A stretch of 64,000 nucleotides of DNA from Rutstroemia sp. NJR-2017a BVV2 (taxonomy: Eukaryota > Ascomycota > Leotiomycetes > Helotiales > Rutstroemiaceae): assembly GCA_002946415.1 (NCBI GenBank), contig NJPS01000075.1:62001-126000 (forward strand), in the 5' to 3' direction. This document shows positions 1 to 12,808 of the stretch, piece after piece. The position numbers were made by a program, and so were the translations under genes. The notes below the pieces were generated by a model. It ran no database searches. It was not told the DNA's origin and was given only the letters and a program-made list of their open reading frames with translations. Position 1 is the stretch's first letter; the number at the start of each line of letters is the position of its first letter.

Positions 1-770
1 ATACTATAGTAAAATTATATACTTCGATATATAAATATAAATATAAGATTAATAGTTAGATAGTAATTTTCGATGATTATTTAATAAAACTCTAAAAAAA
101 TATTTCGAGTTTTTATTATATTTTATAAAATTTATTAAACTTAATAATTTTAAAAGTTTTTTATAATTTAAAGTTTATAAAAAAAAATCTTTTATATAAA
201 TAATTAGAATAAAGAATAATTATTAAAAAATTATATTGATTTAATATATAAAATAATAAAGATATTCAAATTATTATAAATATTTATCTTTTAAATTATA
301 TAGAAATAATTAATATTATAATAGATTTATTATTAAAATAATTATATAAAGAATTAATAGATATAATAATAAATAAACAAATAATAATTATTATTAAATA
401 TAAAAATCTATATATTAGAAAAATATTATTTAATTATACAAATCTTTATTCTTTATTATTTTATTATTTTTATATTTTCTATTTAATAGAAATAATAGAA
501 TTTAATAAGAATATATAATTTTAATAAATAAATTTTATTATAATTTATTAAATTTATAAATTTAAAGTTCTATTTATTATATACTTTATAATTCTTTATT
601 TTTTATTTTTTATAAATCAAAATCTTAATGAAATATTATTGATTATTACTAAAACTTACAATTTATTAATAACTACTTTTAATTACTTTAATTATAATCT
701 AGAATATCTAATTAGAAGAAATAGAATCTAAACTATCTCAGATAATATTATCTTTATTTCCCGATAATAT
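1..770. other. AT-rich gene-free block
   Basis: Almost only A and T, with no open frame of note and no recognisable repeat unit. This composition is typical of RIP-mutated, transposon-derived DNA in ascomycetes. Sequence complexity becomes normal near 770, where the 3' flank of the FAD oxidoreductase gene begins. The RIP reading is inference; only the composition is seen. Confidence 0.7.
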
Positions 771-985
771 CTATATCTAGGAATCACGTGCAGAATGAAT
801 ATTCCGAGTAAAATATCTTGGATGATGAGGACTTACCCCGGCCGGTGTCCAACATTGTTCAATATCACAAAACAATTATAAAGTCATTTACTGGAAGATA
901 TAGATCCACATCGGGCTTGAAATAACGACATTCCAAAGATTCAATTGTTCACCTATCCTCCACCACAGTATAACCACAATACATT

Positions 986-2642
986 TCACATGCTCACATC
1001 TGAAATCTTGAATCCTCCCGGGCACAATTTCTGAAAAACTTGCGCTGGATCATACTTCGCAGCCACATCCTTCATCCTCCTAACGTTCCCAACACCGTAA
1101 CTCGCCAACGGGTCCTGACTCGAATCCGCGTAATTGAGGTATATCCACTCAAGATTGCCATCCTTTATAGTCTCAGCAAAGTCTTTGGCACCTTGCACCC
1201 AAGCCTTGACTTTCTCGTATGCGAAGACTTCTTGCTCCCGTGTCCTCACCTGAGCGCTCGCAAGCATCAAATAACCATCGTGTTTTTGGCTTTCCACCCC
1301 CATGATGTTCCCCCCAGCTGCTTCTGACTGTTGTCCAAATAGCTTTGGTAGAGGCTGGAATAGGCATTGAGTGACAAAGTCGCCATCTGGTATGTAGTCT
1401 TTCAGCTCTTCAACCATCTCCGCATGTAACTCGGCTGCTTTGGCCACGATGCGCTTGTCGTCCTTGAAGCATGCCGTGAACCAAATGCAGCTATTATGTT
1501 TAGCAAAATTCTTTGTATACGTGAAATAAAACTAATGATTTGTGTCGGAAATAGAGCCTTACCGATAATTCAATGGCTGAGCGTAATCGGCAGCTATATC
1601 GGCAAAGGTTGTCATCTTGCATGTGGTTGTAATTTGTGGCAGTTTCAACCATTTCTCATATGCTGGGGCGTTTTCAACACCAGCAACTTGGATATATGCG
1701 GTTAAAACGACAATATCCTTGAATTCGGGCTACTAGGCGTCAGAAAGGCACTTTTGTATCCGAGATTTAGCACTTACTACAAATATATCAGTATATAAAT
1801 GCAAGAGAATATTACAATTACTGCAAGAGAAGATTCCCAAGAGTAATGTGTTCGTACATACCCAGATAGGTGAAGAAACATAAGAGGTTACTGTCTATAT
1901 CATTGGAAATGTTTTTCGTAAAGTCCGAAAGGGCCTGGATGGCATCTGCGGTGATATCTTTCGGGAAGATGGTGATGCCACCCCAAACCTTATCACATTT
2001 GATAGCGTTTACCTTAAAATTAGTAACGATTCCGAAATTGTTCGACCCGCCCTTCAAAGCCCGAAACAGATCGTTGTTATTATCAGCATCAGCCGTGATG
2101 ATACTGCCATCAGCTAAAACTACTTCGTAAGAAACAACGTTATCGCAAGCAAACCCCCTGCGAGCTGTCAAGAACGTGTTGCCGCCCCCTAGAATCAGAC
2201 CTGCTACACCAACATTACCCTCTCTACCACCTGCTACAACACGTCCGTGCTTTTGTAAGTCAGCATACACTTGACCCCAACGTCCTCCGGGTCCAAGGTC
2301 AACAGTTTCCGAGGCCTCATCAAATATCGTCCAATCTAAAAGACTAAGGTCGACAGTTACGCCTCCCTCGATGTTGTTCGATCCGGCCCATTGCGTATGG
2401 CCACCACTTCGAACAGCAAACTTCTCATTTGCAGCTACCAGACTCTTGATTACTGTAGACACCTCCTCGGCAGATTTGGGACGCACAATACATGCGGGTT
2501 TGAGCCTGGCACCGATAGACCAGTAGGTATCTTGACAAGCTTTATATTCCACATCAGCGGGGATTAACACTCGTGCTTTCAAGCCTGCCTTGATGAGGCA
2601 CTCAGATTGAGTAGATAAAGGCTTGGGGATAAGGGCTGCCAT
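986..2642 (-). pseudogene. BBE-type FAD-linked oxidoreductase, apparent frame break at intron 1
   Basis: Exons read as 2642-1862, 1729-1563 and 1490-986. Exon 1 carries an FAD_binding_4 (PCMH) domain: 'VRSGGHTQWAG' holds the His that usually binds FAD covalently, and a Gly-rich 'LILGGGNTF' stretch follows. The last exon ends with the berberine-bridge C-terminus ('YLNYADS', 'YDPAQVFQKLCPGGF'). Such enzymes do oxidative cyclisations or alcohol oxidations in fungal metabolite clusters. Exon 2 encodes PEFKDIVVLTAYIQVAG. Exon 1 ends ...TYL plus one extra G before the GTATGT donor, while the TAGTAG acceptor requires phase 0, so canonical splicing shifts the frame. An acceptor inside exon 2 (CCAAG, phase 1) would restore the frame but lose about 14 residues. 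The second intron is clean. The gene is divergent from the PKS and shares its promoter. The family call is firm; loss of function is inferred. Confidence 0.72.
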
Positions 2643-3481
2643 GGCGGATTTGGTTTAGAAGCGAGTGATGGTTGATTTGTTGAGAAATTGGTCTTAAGTA
2701 CTTGTGAAAGAATATGGAAGAATTCCCCCAAGTTTCAATCCTCGTCTAATCTTAAGTAGACAAGAACAGCAAGAATCATACCATCCACCTATGAAAGCGG
2801 AATTTCAATAGTTTGCGCAAAAAGCATCAAATACAATCTTGGAAAAGGTCTGTCGAATAATATCATATCATTTTTACCGTACAAGTGTTTAAATTATTAT
2901 GGAAGTGATTAGATTTTCAAGCGGATAAGCATTACAGACAGGTGAGTAGGGCTCATTGAGTCCCTGATTCACGAAGTGCCGAGTTGAGCCGAAGGCAAAT
3001 TTCAGGGATAACCTCACTTCGGAGAGAATAATCGATTATGCGGACTCGCCAAATCGACTTACGCTGACTCAGAGAACTATAAATAAGCATTATGTAGAAG
3101 CAAATAAGCATTACGAGCGAATAAGCATTACAAGGGGATAAGCATTACAAGGGGATAAGCATTACAAGCATATAAGAATTACAAAAGAATAAGTAATTAC
3201 TTACATTATCAAAACCAATAAAAGGATTACTGCTAATTTATTCTATTGGAAAGTTTTCCAAATAGATGAATTATTTCATACTCAATGAAAAATTATTACT
3301 TTGCAGATCATTAGGTTGCATAATAGCATGATAATAGTTAAAGAATCAAATATGAATTATTGTAATTACAAACGAGAGGACATTAACATCTCCTTGGACT
3401 TGACATTAATGAAGATATTTTTCGTCCTCATTTTTTATATTGATATCACGATATCGATATACCAGAGCACTTTTTCAAACA
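2643..3481. promoter_or_regulatory. Divergent promoter region of the FAD oxidoreductase and the PKS
   Basis: About 840 bp separates the two divergent start codons (2642 minus, 3482 plus). It contains a cluster of ATAAGCATTAC motifs, listed separately, and AT-rich DNA from 3190 to 3470. No other gene was seen. A shared bidirectional promoter is the natural reading for two adjacent cluster genes but is inferred. Confidence 0.55.
3083..3200 (+). repeat. 17-bp tandem array of ATAAGCATTAC / GATAAG-like sites
   Basis: The core ATAAGCATTAC or a close variant begins at 3104, 3121, 3138, 3155, 3172 and 3189, exactly 17 bp apart. Further copies sit at 3083 and at 2925. The copies at 2925, 3138 and 3155 read GGATAAGC, which contains the GATA-factor core GATAAG. 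The array lies about 290-400 bp upstream of the PKS start. It could be a regulatory array or a plain minisatellite; the spacing is seen, the function is inferred. Confidence 0.75.
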
Positions 3482-6400
3482 ATGACGAGTCAAAGTCCAA
3501 TTCCCTTAGCGATCGTGGGAATAGGTTGTCGATTTCCTGGAGATGCCACAAATCCAGAGAAGCTGTGGGATGTGCTAGCAAACGGCAGGAGTACATGGAG
3601 TAAAGTACCAGCGGACAGATACAACGAAGAAGCATTTTTGCATCCTGATCCGGATGATACCAATGGCACCCATAACCACGTTGGGGGCCATTTTCTCAAA
3701 CAAGATATAGGGGAATTTGATGCCGGTTTCTTCAATATTCTGCCAGGGGAAGCTGCAGCAATGGTAGGTAATCGGGAGTAGTTCCTATCCTATTTCAATG
3801 TGTTTCTGCTCTCGAGACATGATTCATAATTTTGGAAATTTCTGATGAATATATCATCGTTTCTTCTCAGAACACTTTCGAAATAGCAAGTGCTAACTCC
3901 CATATGTCTGTAGGACCCTCAACAACGATTTTTGCTCGAGACCACTTATGAAGCTTTGGAAAGCGCGGGCATTCGCCAAGAACAAATTCACAAGTCAAAC
4001 ACGGCAGTGTATATGGCAATGTTCACCAGAGATTATGACCGGAACATATATAAGGATATGATGAGTATCCCTAAATACCATGTGACGGGGACCGGTGACG
4101 CAATTCTGGCAAACAGAATCTCACATTTGTACGACTTGAACGGGCCCTCGGTAACACTTGACACAGGATGCTCAGGAGGCATGACAGCTGTCAGTCAAGC
4201 ATGTCAGATTCTGCGTTCTGGGCAGTCGGACGTAGCTTTAGCTGGCGCCGCAAACTTGATATTGAGCCCTGATCACATGATTTCTATGAGCAACCTTCAC
4301 ATGCTCAATGCTGATGGTAGATCATATTCATTTGATAGTCGAGGCGCAGGCTATGGCCGCGGTGAAGGTGTTGCTGTGCTGGTTATTAAGCGATTGGAGG
4401 ATGCTATAAAAGCTAACGATCCAATCCGAGCCATTATCCTCGACGCGGCAATAAATCAGGACGGACACACACAGGGAATAACACTACCAAGTGGTGCGGC
4501 TCAGACTGCGCTGGAGCGCAAAGTGTGGGCAAATGTCGGCTTGCAAACGCGAGAGGTAGGATACGTTGAAGCGCACGGTACCGGAACGCTCGCGGGTGAT
4601 AGCGCAGAGCTGGACGGCATATCCAAAGTCTTTTGTCAAGATCGTGATACTCCCTTGTTCGTTGGTTCCATCAAATCGAATATTGGCCATTTAGAATCGG
4701 CATCCGGCTTGGCGGCATTGATTAAAGCAGTCTTGATTCTGGAGCATGGTGCTATCCCGCCCAATGTGAACTATGAGCATCCCAGAGCGAGTTTGAATCT
4801 CGAGCAAAAGAAAATCAAGGTCCCAACGGCCCTTTCACCCTGGTCTCAACCAGGAATTCCGAGAGTCTCGGTGAATAGTTTTGGATATGGGGTAAGCGAA
4901 ATTCCACGGGCATAACTCACTAATACTGCTGATTCATGAGTTGAGATATCGTTCTAAATGAAAATATTGAAATTTCTAGATCAAATTGTCTCTAGAAACA
5001 GATTTATATTCTCTAAAAGAAGTGTCTCACTCATGTTTCAGCTCTAGAAACACCCTAGAATAGGCAATACTGACTTTTTAACGTCGCAGGGCACCAATGC
5101 ACATGCACTTTTAGAGCAACCATCTCGGCCAACAGTGGATGCACCGGAGGATGCAACAGCAACCCAGGAAATCTCACGATTATTTATGCTGTCTGCTGCA
5201 AGCCAAAGTTCACTCTTGAACATGCTGAAAACTACTGCGGACTGGGTATCAAAGCATCCTAGCCAATCTTCACTCAGAGATCTATCCTACACGCTATGCC
5301 AGCGTCGGTCCGTTATGCAATGGCGGTTTAGTTGCGTGGCTGTTAATCAACAGGAACTTCTTGAGGCACTTGACAAAGGGTCTAAACGGACGGATGCCAT
5401 CACACGTATATCTCCAGACGTGAAAGTCACCTTTGTTTTTACAGGCCAAGGCGCTCAATGGCCAGGGATGGGTCGTGAGTTGTTTTCCGAACCAACTTTC
5501 AGAGATTCGATACACCGATCAAGGGATATTCTTCATGATCTGGGATGTTCATGGGACCTGATTGTAGAGGTCTTACGCGAAGAAAAGGAGTCTAGAATGA
5601 AGGAGGCAGAATTAGCGCAACCTGCAACAACTGCAATCCAGATTGCTTTGGTAGATCTTGTTCGCAAATGGGGAATTGTCCCTGATACAGTCGTCGGCCA
5701 CTCTAGTGGTGAGATTGGAGCCGCATATGCCGCAGGTTATCTCTCTCACTATACGGCGCTGAAGGCATCGTTTTCCCGAGGTTTCTCAGCCGCAATTTCC
5801 AAGAAGAAAGGCCTTGGGAAAGGAGGGATGCTTGCTGTTGGTGTCGGAGAGCAAGATGTTGCTAAATATCTGACATCGCTAAAACAAGGTGTCGCTGTTG
5901 TTGCTTGCCAAAACAGCCCAAGTAGTACAACAGTTTCTGGAGACGACCTCGCGCTTTTAGAACTCTCGGAAATATTGACCCAAGAGAGCATTTTCAACCG
6001 AAGACTTAACGTAGATACAGCTTATCATTCACATCACATGCAAGCAGCTGCTAGCGAGTACAAAAGTGGTTTGGGAGAGATCGAGGAGGACACTTCACCA
6101 AAAGCCACGAATATCAAGCTTTTCTCCTCCGTCACAGGCTCCCTGAAGTCAAGTGGATTTGACGCCGATTACTGGACATCAAACCTTGTCGGCAAAGTTA
6201 GGTTCTGTGATGCTTTGCAAAGCCTATGTCGAGCGGAACAGTCCTCATCACGGGGCATACAATCCCATAGGATTTTCATTGAGATAGGACCGCATGCTGC
6301 TCTTGCGGGGCCAGCTAGGCAATGCATTGCGGATTTGGCAGAACCTGTACCGTATAACTACACCTCGGTTCTCTCCCGTGGAACAGGAGCAGTCAATAGT

Positions 6401-9400
6401 GCATTGGCGATGGTTGGAAATCTCTTTGATCATGGCTATCAAGTAGACCTTGTCGCAGCCTCGGCTTCAGATCCAACATCGCAAAATGCATCAGTACTGC
6501 ACAATCTGCCCTCATACTCGTGGGATCACTCCAAAAGGCATTGGCATGAATCACGTCTCAGCCGAGATTATCGCTTGAGGAAGAATCCATACCATGACCT
6601 GCTAGGCCTTAGAATGACTGATAATACGCCTCTGCGGCCGTCATGGAGGCATATGGTGGGAGTGGAGCGTCTCCCGTGGCTCGGAGATCACGTCGTAGAC
6701 GGGCTGATGATTTTTCCAGGCGCCGGCTATCTCTGTATGGCGTTGGAAGCAGCGTTGCAATTGACCAATGATATTCATCCAGAAAAGAAAGTTCGACAGG
6801 TCGTCTTGAAAGACGTGTCATTCCTCAAAGGCCTTGTTATTCCCGAAGGCCGCGATAGGGTTGAACTTCAACTGGTTTTTAGCCCCATTGAAACGGCCGA
6901 GGGTGGCAGTACCATGCAGCATGGCTTCTCTGTTACTGCCTTTACTGGCGATGAGCAATGGACTGAGCACTGTACAGGATTGGTGGTCGTTGAGTTTGCT
7001 TCAGAGGAAGAGCAGAGTTTCTCTGGAACCCTTACAACGTACGGAGCCATGGCAGATATGCTTGATCCTGTCTCCACCAAAACCATTCAGTCTAATGAAC
7101 TCTACAAGGAGCTTGAGAGAGTCGGTAACACCTACGGCCCGACATTTAAAGGCATTGATAAGTTCTTCATGGATGCTGATCGAGCCGTGTCTCACGTCGT
7201 AATCCCTGATGTGGTGTCTGGAATGCCAGCTAATTATATACGACCGCACGTCATTCATCCTTCAACATTGGACATTATATTGCACAGTACCTTACCGCTA
7301 GTGAACCAGAAGCTCGGCGCAGGTTCGGTTATGCCAGTTCACATCGATGAAATATCAATTTCTCTTGACGTTGAGAAGACGCCCGGCAAAGAGCTCTTTG
7401 CAGTAACCACTTTAACATCAAGTCACTTCAGAGCTGCAGAAGCCGATCTTTTAGTGTTCCCTGGAACTGGTGTCCCAGCTGCGACTCCCGTCATTTCAGT
7501 TTCGGGGATGGAGTTGCGTAGTTTAGCTTCAAATCCCTTTGAAAACGAGGCTCTCCAAGACGCACGGGACATCTGCTATGAAGTAAAATGGGGCCCTGAC
7601 GAGAGCTTTCTTTCAGCATATCACCTTCAACCATCAAAAATGATATTGCCACAAGAAAAGCTCAACATCACGGATGAAGCAACGCGAGAAGTCTATGAGC
7701 CGTTCGCCGGCTGCTACACTCTGTTGTCAGAATACTTGAAGCATAAGAGCTTCAAGCAATCAGGTCTTTCCGTCATCGAGATTGGTGGTGGCACAGGAGG
7801 TGCAACCCTGCCATTTTTGGAAGCCTTGAAAGGATGCAGTGCTCTTCCTGCTGTTTATGACTTCACCACCGATATTTCCAGAGACAATTTCGAGAGTACG
7901 CGGGATAAATTACAAGACTGGTCTGGCGTAGTCAATTTCCGACCGTTGGATATTGAAAAGGATACAACAGAACAGGGCTTCGAAGAGTACTCTTATGATA
8001 TAGTTCTAGCTTGCAACACACTACATACCGCGTCGAGCATTAAGTCAGCCTTATCCAATGTGCGGAGGCTCTTGAAGCAAGATGGTGTTTTGTTATTGAT
8101 TGAGTTAACCAACCCACAACCCGGTGCAACCGAATCTTTCCTCTCCATAGAGAAGTGGTCGGATGAGATGTCTCAAGTCTCCTTGAAGATGCAGCTCGCA
8201 GCTCAGGATGACCACTCAACCCCTATATCTAGTCTGATAGTGGCAAGGGCTGTTGATGATGTCAATACTGTTGCTCTTCCTGAGATCAGACTTATCAGCG
8301 AACCTGGCTTACCTCATAGCCTAGCAAACCTCGTGGCTGGAATCTCAGGTGCCTTGGGAAGCAAGGGGCTGCAGGTTTCCACATCTTCATGGGGCAACAA
8401 GCAGCCGCATGATGATGTCATTAATATCGTGATTGATGACGGTTCCAAACCTATACTTGCAGATATAGCGGAAGATAGATTCCAGGATGTATGTAGCCTT
8501 CTGAAGAGACCTTCAAGAGTCATCTGGGTAAGCGCACAAGACAACGAAGGAGATAGGTTGAACCCCAGGAAGCACCTCATCACTGGACTGTCTCGAACAG
8601 CACACGCAGAAAATGAGGATCTTCAAATGATCACGATCGATGTGCAACAGAATATCAATCAAACGACACAACCCCGACTACTCGAGATACTGATGGAGAT
8701 CCTCGAAGGTTTCACCAGGATGGATCTTCCGAGAGAGCGGGAGTACATCTACAACGGCACCGCTGTGTTGATTCCAAGAGTCATCCCGAGTAGCACCCTC
8801 AATCGTCAGGTTTCTAGCAAAGACGAGACAATCACTGAGGTGAAGTCTTTCACAGACTCTCAATTGCCTCTAAAGCTCGATACCCAGAAGAAGGATTTCC
8901 TTAACCATCCCGTTTTCATAGAAGATGAAAGCCATCGCGTTGCTCTTGAAGAAAACTCAGTCGAGATAGATGCAAAGGCATTTGGGATCCCTTCTAAACC
9001 ATCGCAGCATAGCACCAGTGTAAATGAGTACGCGGGTGTTGTAACCGCAACCGGGTCCGGCGTATCTGATTTTAAAGTTGGTGATCGCGTTGTTGCTTTT
9101 GGAGCAGTGTCTTATGCAAACCGACTGAGGGTTCACGAGAAGCAGGTCCAGCGGTTACCAGACCGAATATCCTTCATAGCTGCCGCAGCGTTGCCAGTCT
9201 CCTTTATGACCGCTTCTCATGCACTTATTGATATTGCAGACGTACAGCCTGGGCAAGCGGTCTTGATTGATGGTGCCACGAGCAGCATCGGTCAGGCTGC
9301 CCTCGCCATAGCCAAGCACCTTGGGGCTCAAGTGATCGCTGCTGTGTCAAGAGTGGATGAGGCGACGTTCTTGATAGACACTCTCAAAACTCCATCGAGT

Positions 9401-12400
9401 CACGTGGTTCCACGTGAAAGCTACCTCTGTAAACGCCAAGTTCACAAGCTTGTTGGCCCAAAGGGACTCGATGTTGTACTTGACTGTTCGGAGTCTTCCG
9501 TCTCCAACGAGATAAAAGAAGCTCTGAAACCTTTCGGGACCATGATTCATATCCGAAGCCGTGGGAATGAACCAAAGCATCATCGAAGCGTTGCACAGGA
9601 ACAACCTCCCAACGCAACTATCTCGACCTTCGACCTCGAATCTCTCATTCATGCCAAACCACAAAAAGGTTCGAAGCTACTCAAGAAAGTCGTGGAAATG
9701 ATTGGTGAGGGAATGTCTTTGGGATTGCAAAAGATCAAAACAGTACCGATGAAGGACTACGAACAAGCGTTTAAGCTAGCTCGACAGGAGGGCATGGATA
9801 AATATGTTCTAGAAGTCGTGGAGAACTCTGTCGTGAAGGCTACCAGACCAAGCCACGTTATTCCAAAACTCGAAAGTGATGCCACTTATGTCGTCGCCGG
9901 TGGCTTAGGAGATGTTGGTAAAAGACTCCTGCGACTGATGGCGAAAGCTGGTGCGAGATATCTGGTGACGCTCTCAAGAAGTGGGTCAAGTTCTCCTGCC
10001 CATCAGGAGTTTGAAAAGGAACTTCAAGATCTTAGTGCAGGATGCATATTGCACAGTTTAAAATGCGATGTCGCCATTGAGGCTAGTACCCGAGCCGCAC
10101 TTTCTGAAATCAAAGCAAAGGGTTTGCCTCCAATCAAAGGTGTCATCCAGGCAACTGTCGCACTCAGGGACTCGACGCTTGACACTATGACTGCCGAAGT
10201 ATTCAATAGCGTGCTACAGGCCAAGTCTCATGGTACCTTGAATCTACACAAGGTTTTTGCAGCTGAAGATTTGACATTCTTCACCTCATTCTCATCTGTT
10301 GTAAATGTCATTGGCACAAGTGGACAAGCCAACTACAATGCAGGAAACTCTGTCCAGGATGCGCTTGCACAATTTGAGAGATCTTCAAACTGCTTCTATA
10401 TGTCACTCAATATCGGTACGATTGAAGACGCTACCGTCAACAATGATGCGATAGTGAATTCCCTTCGCCGACAAGGCTTGACTCCGGTTAAGCCTGAGGA
10501 ATTGCTGGCATATTTCCAGTACGCCTTGAGCACTGAGGCACGCGAAGCAGGATCCCACCAAATTGTAATAGGTTTCACTCCCAAGACTCTGGCTGGGACA
10601 ACTGCTATTAACGGGACCCCTAATACACCAATGTTTACACATGTTCGTCAAGCAGCAGATAAGAAGAGCGATAGTGTTATGCAGACAAAGACTTTCAAAG
10701 ATATCGTCATAGAGGCAAAAGATCAAGACGAAATCTCGCAGTTCGTTGCTCAAGTCATAGGGAAGAGGCTCGCAGACCTAGTCGCTATCGATGCTTCTGA
10801 AGTGAGTCTAAGTTCCTCGATTGTGGACTTTGGCCTTGATTCACTAATCGCTATCGAACTTCGAAATTGGATCATGAGAGAGTTTGACGCTCCTATTCAA
10901 TCCTCTGAGGTTCTTGACAGTCAAGATATATGGTCCTTGGCGCAGAAGGTGACTTCGCGCTCACGCCTCGCGAATGGGGATAACACAGAAACGAGCAGCA
11001 GCAGTGACCCAATGCAAGCATCCACGCTACCAACATCAAGATCGCGTTCTCTAGAGTCACAAAAGAGAATTGCTGAGCTACTCCCTCTGCCGGTGCCAGA
11101 CCTCGCAGATACTCTCCGCAAGTTTGTTGACTCACGGAAAGCATTTGCCTCGCCGGAAGAATTGGAAGAGACTGAGCGTGCTGTTGAAGATTTCCAACGG
11201 TCAGGCTTGGAGCTGCAACAAGCCCTTCAAACAGATCCATCTGGACAAGATTCGAGACTGGAGTTCTATAACAAAAACATCCACCTTGAGCGCCGCGAGG
11301 CTCTTCAAGACCACGCTCTCTTTTATCTAGGACATTTAACAGATGACGCTCCGTCACACAGCCAGGCTGAGCGGGCGGCGATCATCACAATTGCTGCGCT
11401 TGCATTCAAGAAGCGCCTTGAAAATGGAGTCCTTGAGCAGCATATGCTGAATGATACCCCGCTGTGCATGGAGACCTCAAAGTGGTTGTTCCATGCATGC
11501 CAGGAGCCAGGAAAAGGATTGGATCACATGCGAAAGTACTCTTCGAGTAATCACGTAGTGGTGATGCGACGAGGTCATATGTACCAAGTTGACGTACGGG
11601 AAGAAGATGGCTTCGCATCGCTCACAGCCCTATTCAACGACCTCATTGCATCCTCAGAACATGCTTTGCCACCCGTCTCTGTTTTGACCACCAAGGGGCG
11701 AGATGACTGGGCTGAATTGCGATTTGAACTGAAAGAAGTCGATTCTAATGGTGCGACCCTTGAGGCTGTCGAGTCTGCTGCGTTTGTTGTCTGCCTTGAC
11801 GAAAGTGCGCCCGTCACTCCCTCGGAACGCTGCACTGCCATCCTTGTCAATGATTGCCATCTCACAAACCGCTGGTTAGACAAGACAGTTCAGTTCACCA
11901 TTGCTACCAATGGCGTTTCCGCCATTCTTGCGGAAAACGGAAGTCTTGATGGATTGAGCACAAGGCAACTGCACGAGTACATCACAGACGAAATTTTCGA
12001 GCATAGAAGCTTCACCCCACTGACAGAACAGCCTGTTCCTACCTCAACAGTGCGGGAGCTCGCCTTCGAAATTCCATCCACCATTGCAAAGCGCATCGAA
12101 GAACAGAGAGCTTACAATTTGGCTTATTACAAGCCCATCGGAGCGACCCGTGACCACTTCTCTGCGCTTAGACGGTCCTATCTTGGAAGCAAACGCCTGC
12201 GTTCTAAGGGTACGGTCCTATTGTCCATTCTGTTTGCTACACGTTTGTTCTACGGCTTCTTCGAGCCAGTTTGGGAGACTGTAACGATAGCCAAGTATGC
12301 CAAGGGCCGGATTGACTGGTTGCAAAGCTTGACACCTGATATCGCACTCTGGATTGATGAAGCTATAAAATTCATGGAAAGCGGAGAGGGGGACACAGTG

Positions 12401-12808
12401 GATCTGCTACGCAAGCTGAGGGAAGCCGCGGCTGGCCACGCTCAGGCGCTAAGACAGGTTGCAGACGGTCACGGATATGTCGAGCCTCTCTACTCACTCA
12501 TGGGTGCTGCGCTGGCAGAGGGGAAAGAGCTCCCGGCGCTGTTTAGTTCTACTGCGTGGCAGCACTGTGACCGCCATGCCACGCCGAAAAGGGCGAAGTC
12601 GGACTGTCTAGGGTCAGGCGGCTATCTTCGACTGCAAGAGGGAGGATTTTTAATGCCAAATCCAAACAGTGTGTTCGTTCATTATGAGGTTCACCATGCG
12701 GATCCATTGATATTGGTGCAAGGCAGAGAGGAAGACGTCGCCAAGTTTGAAGGCTGTCTCAATCGCGCGATCAAAACAATGCACGCGATTATTGAGAGTG
12801 GAAGTTAG
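3482..12808 (+). CDS. Highly reducing polyketide synthase with C-terminal carnitine-acyltransferase-like domain
   Basis: Exons 3482-3763, 3914-4891 and 5090-12808 give 2992 aa; both introns fall inside conserved KS motifs (AAAM|DPQQR and FGYG|GTNAH). Order with rough residues: KS 5-430 (active Cys in DTGCSGG, His in EAHGTGT and NIGHLE); AT with GHSSG near 623; DH with HVVDGLMIFP near 951; C-MeT with EIGGGTGG near 1319; ER-like 1726-2000; KR with GGLGDVG near 2022; ACP with GLDSL near 2336; then a choline/carnitine acyltransferase-like domain 2404-2990. In known fungal relatives this last domain moves the chain onto an alcohol or thiol acceptor. Oddities: the acyltransferase motif EHxxxDG reads ENGSLDG, so the catalytic His is Asn; the C-MeT lacks its usual N-terminal lid and C-terminal region; the ER lacks the NFRD segment and a normal Gly-rich NADPH loop. 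The frame is fully open over 7.7 kb, so the gene looks selected. The product is unknown. Confidence 0.93.

Noticed and set aside
3301..3603. 100-aa plus-strand frame upstream of and overlapping the PKS start
   Set aside because: Out of frame with the PKS, AT-rich and without features; the PKS start at 3482 fits the KS N-terminus.
10893..11883. Long minus-strand open frames inside the PKS (for example 154 aa at 10893-11357)
   Set aside because: They are antisense shadows of the PKS acyltransferase domain and have no family features.
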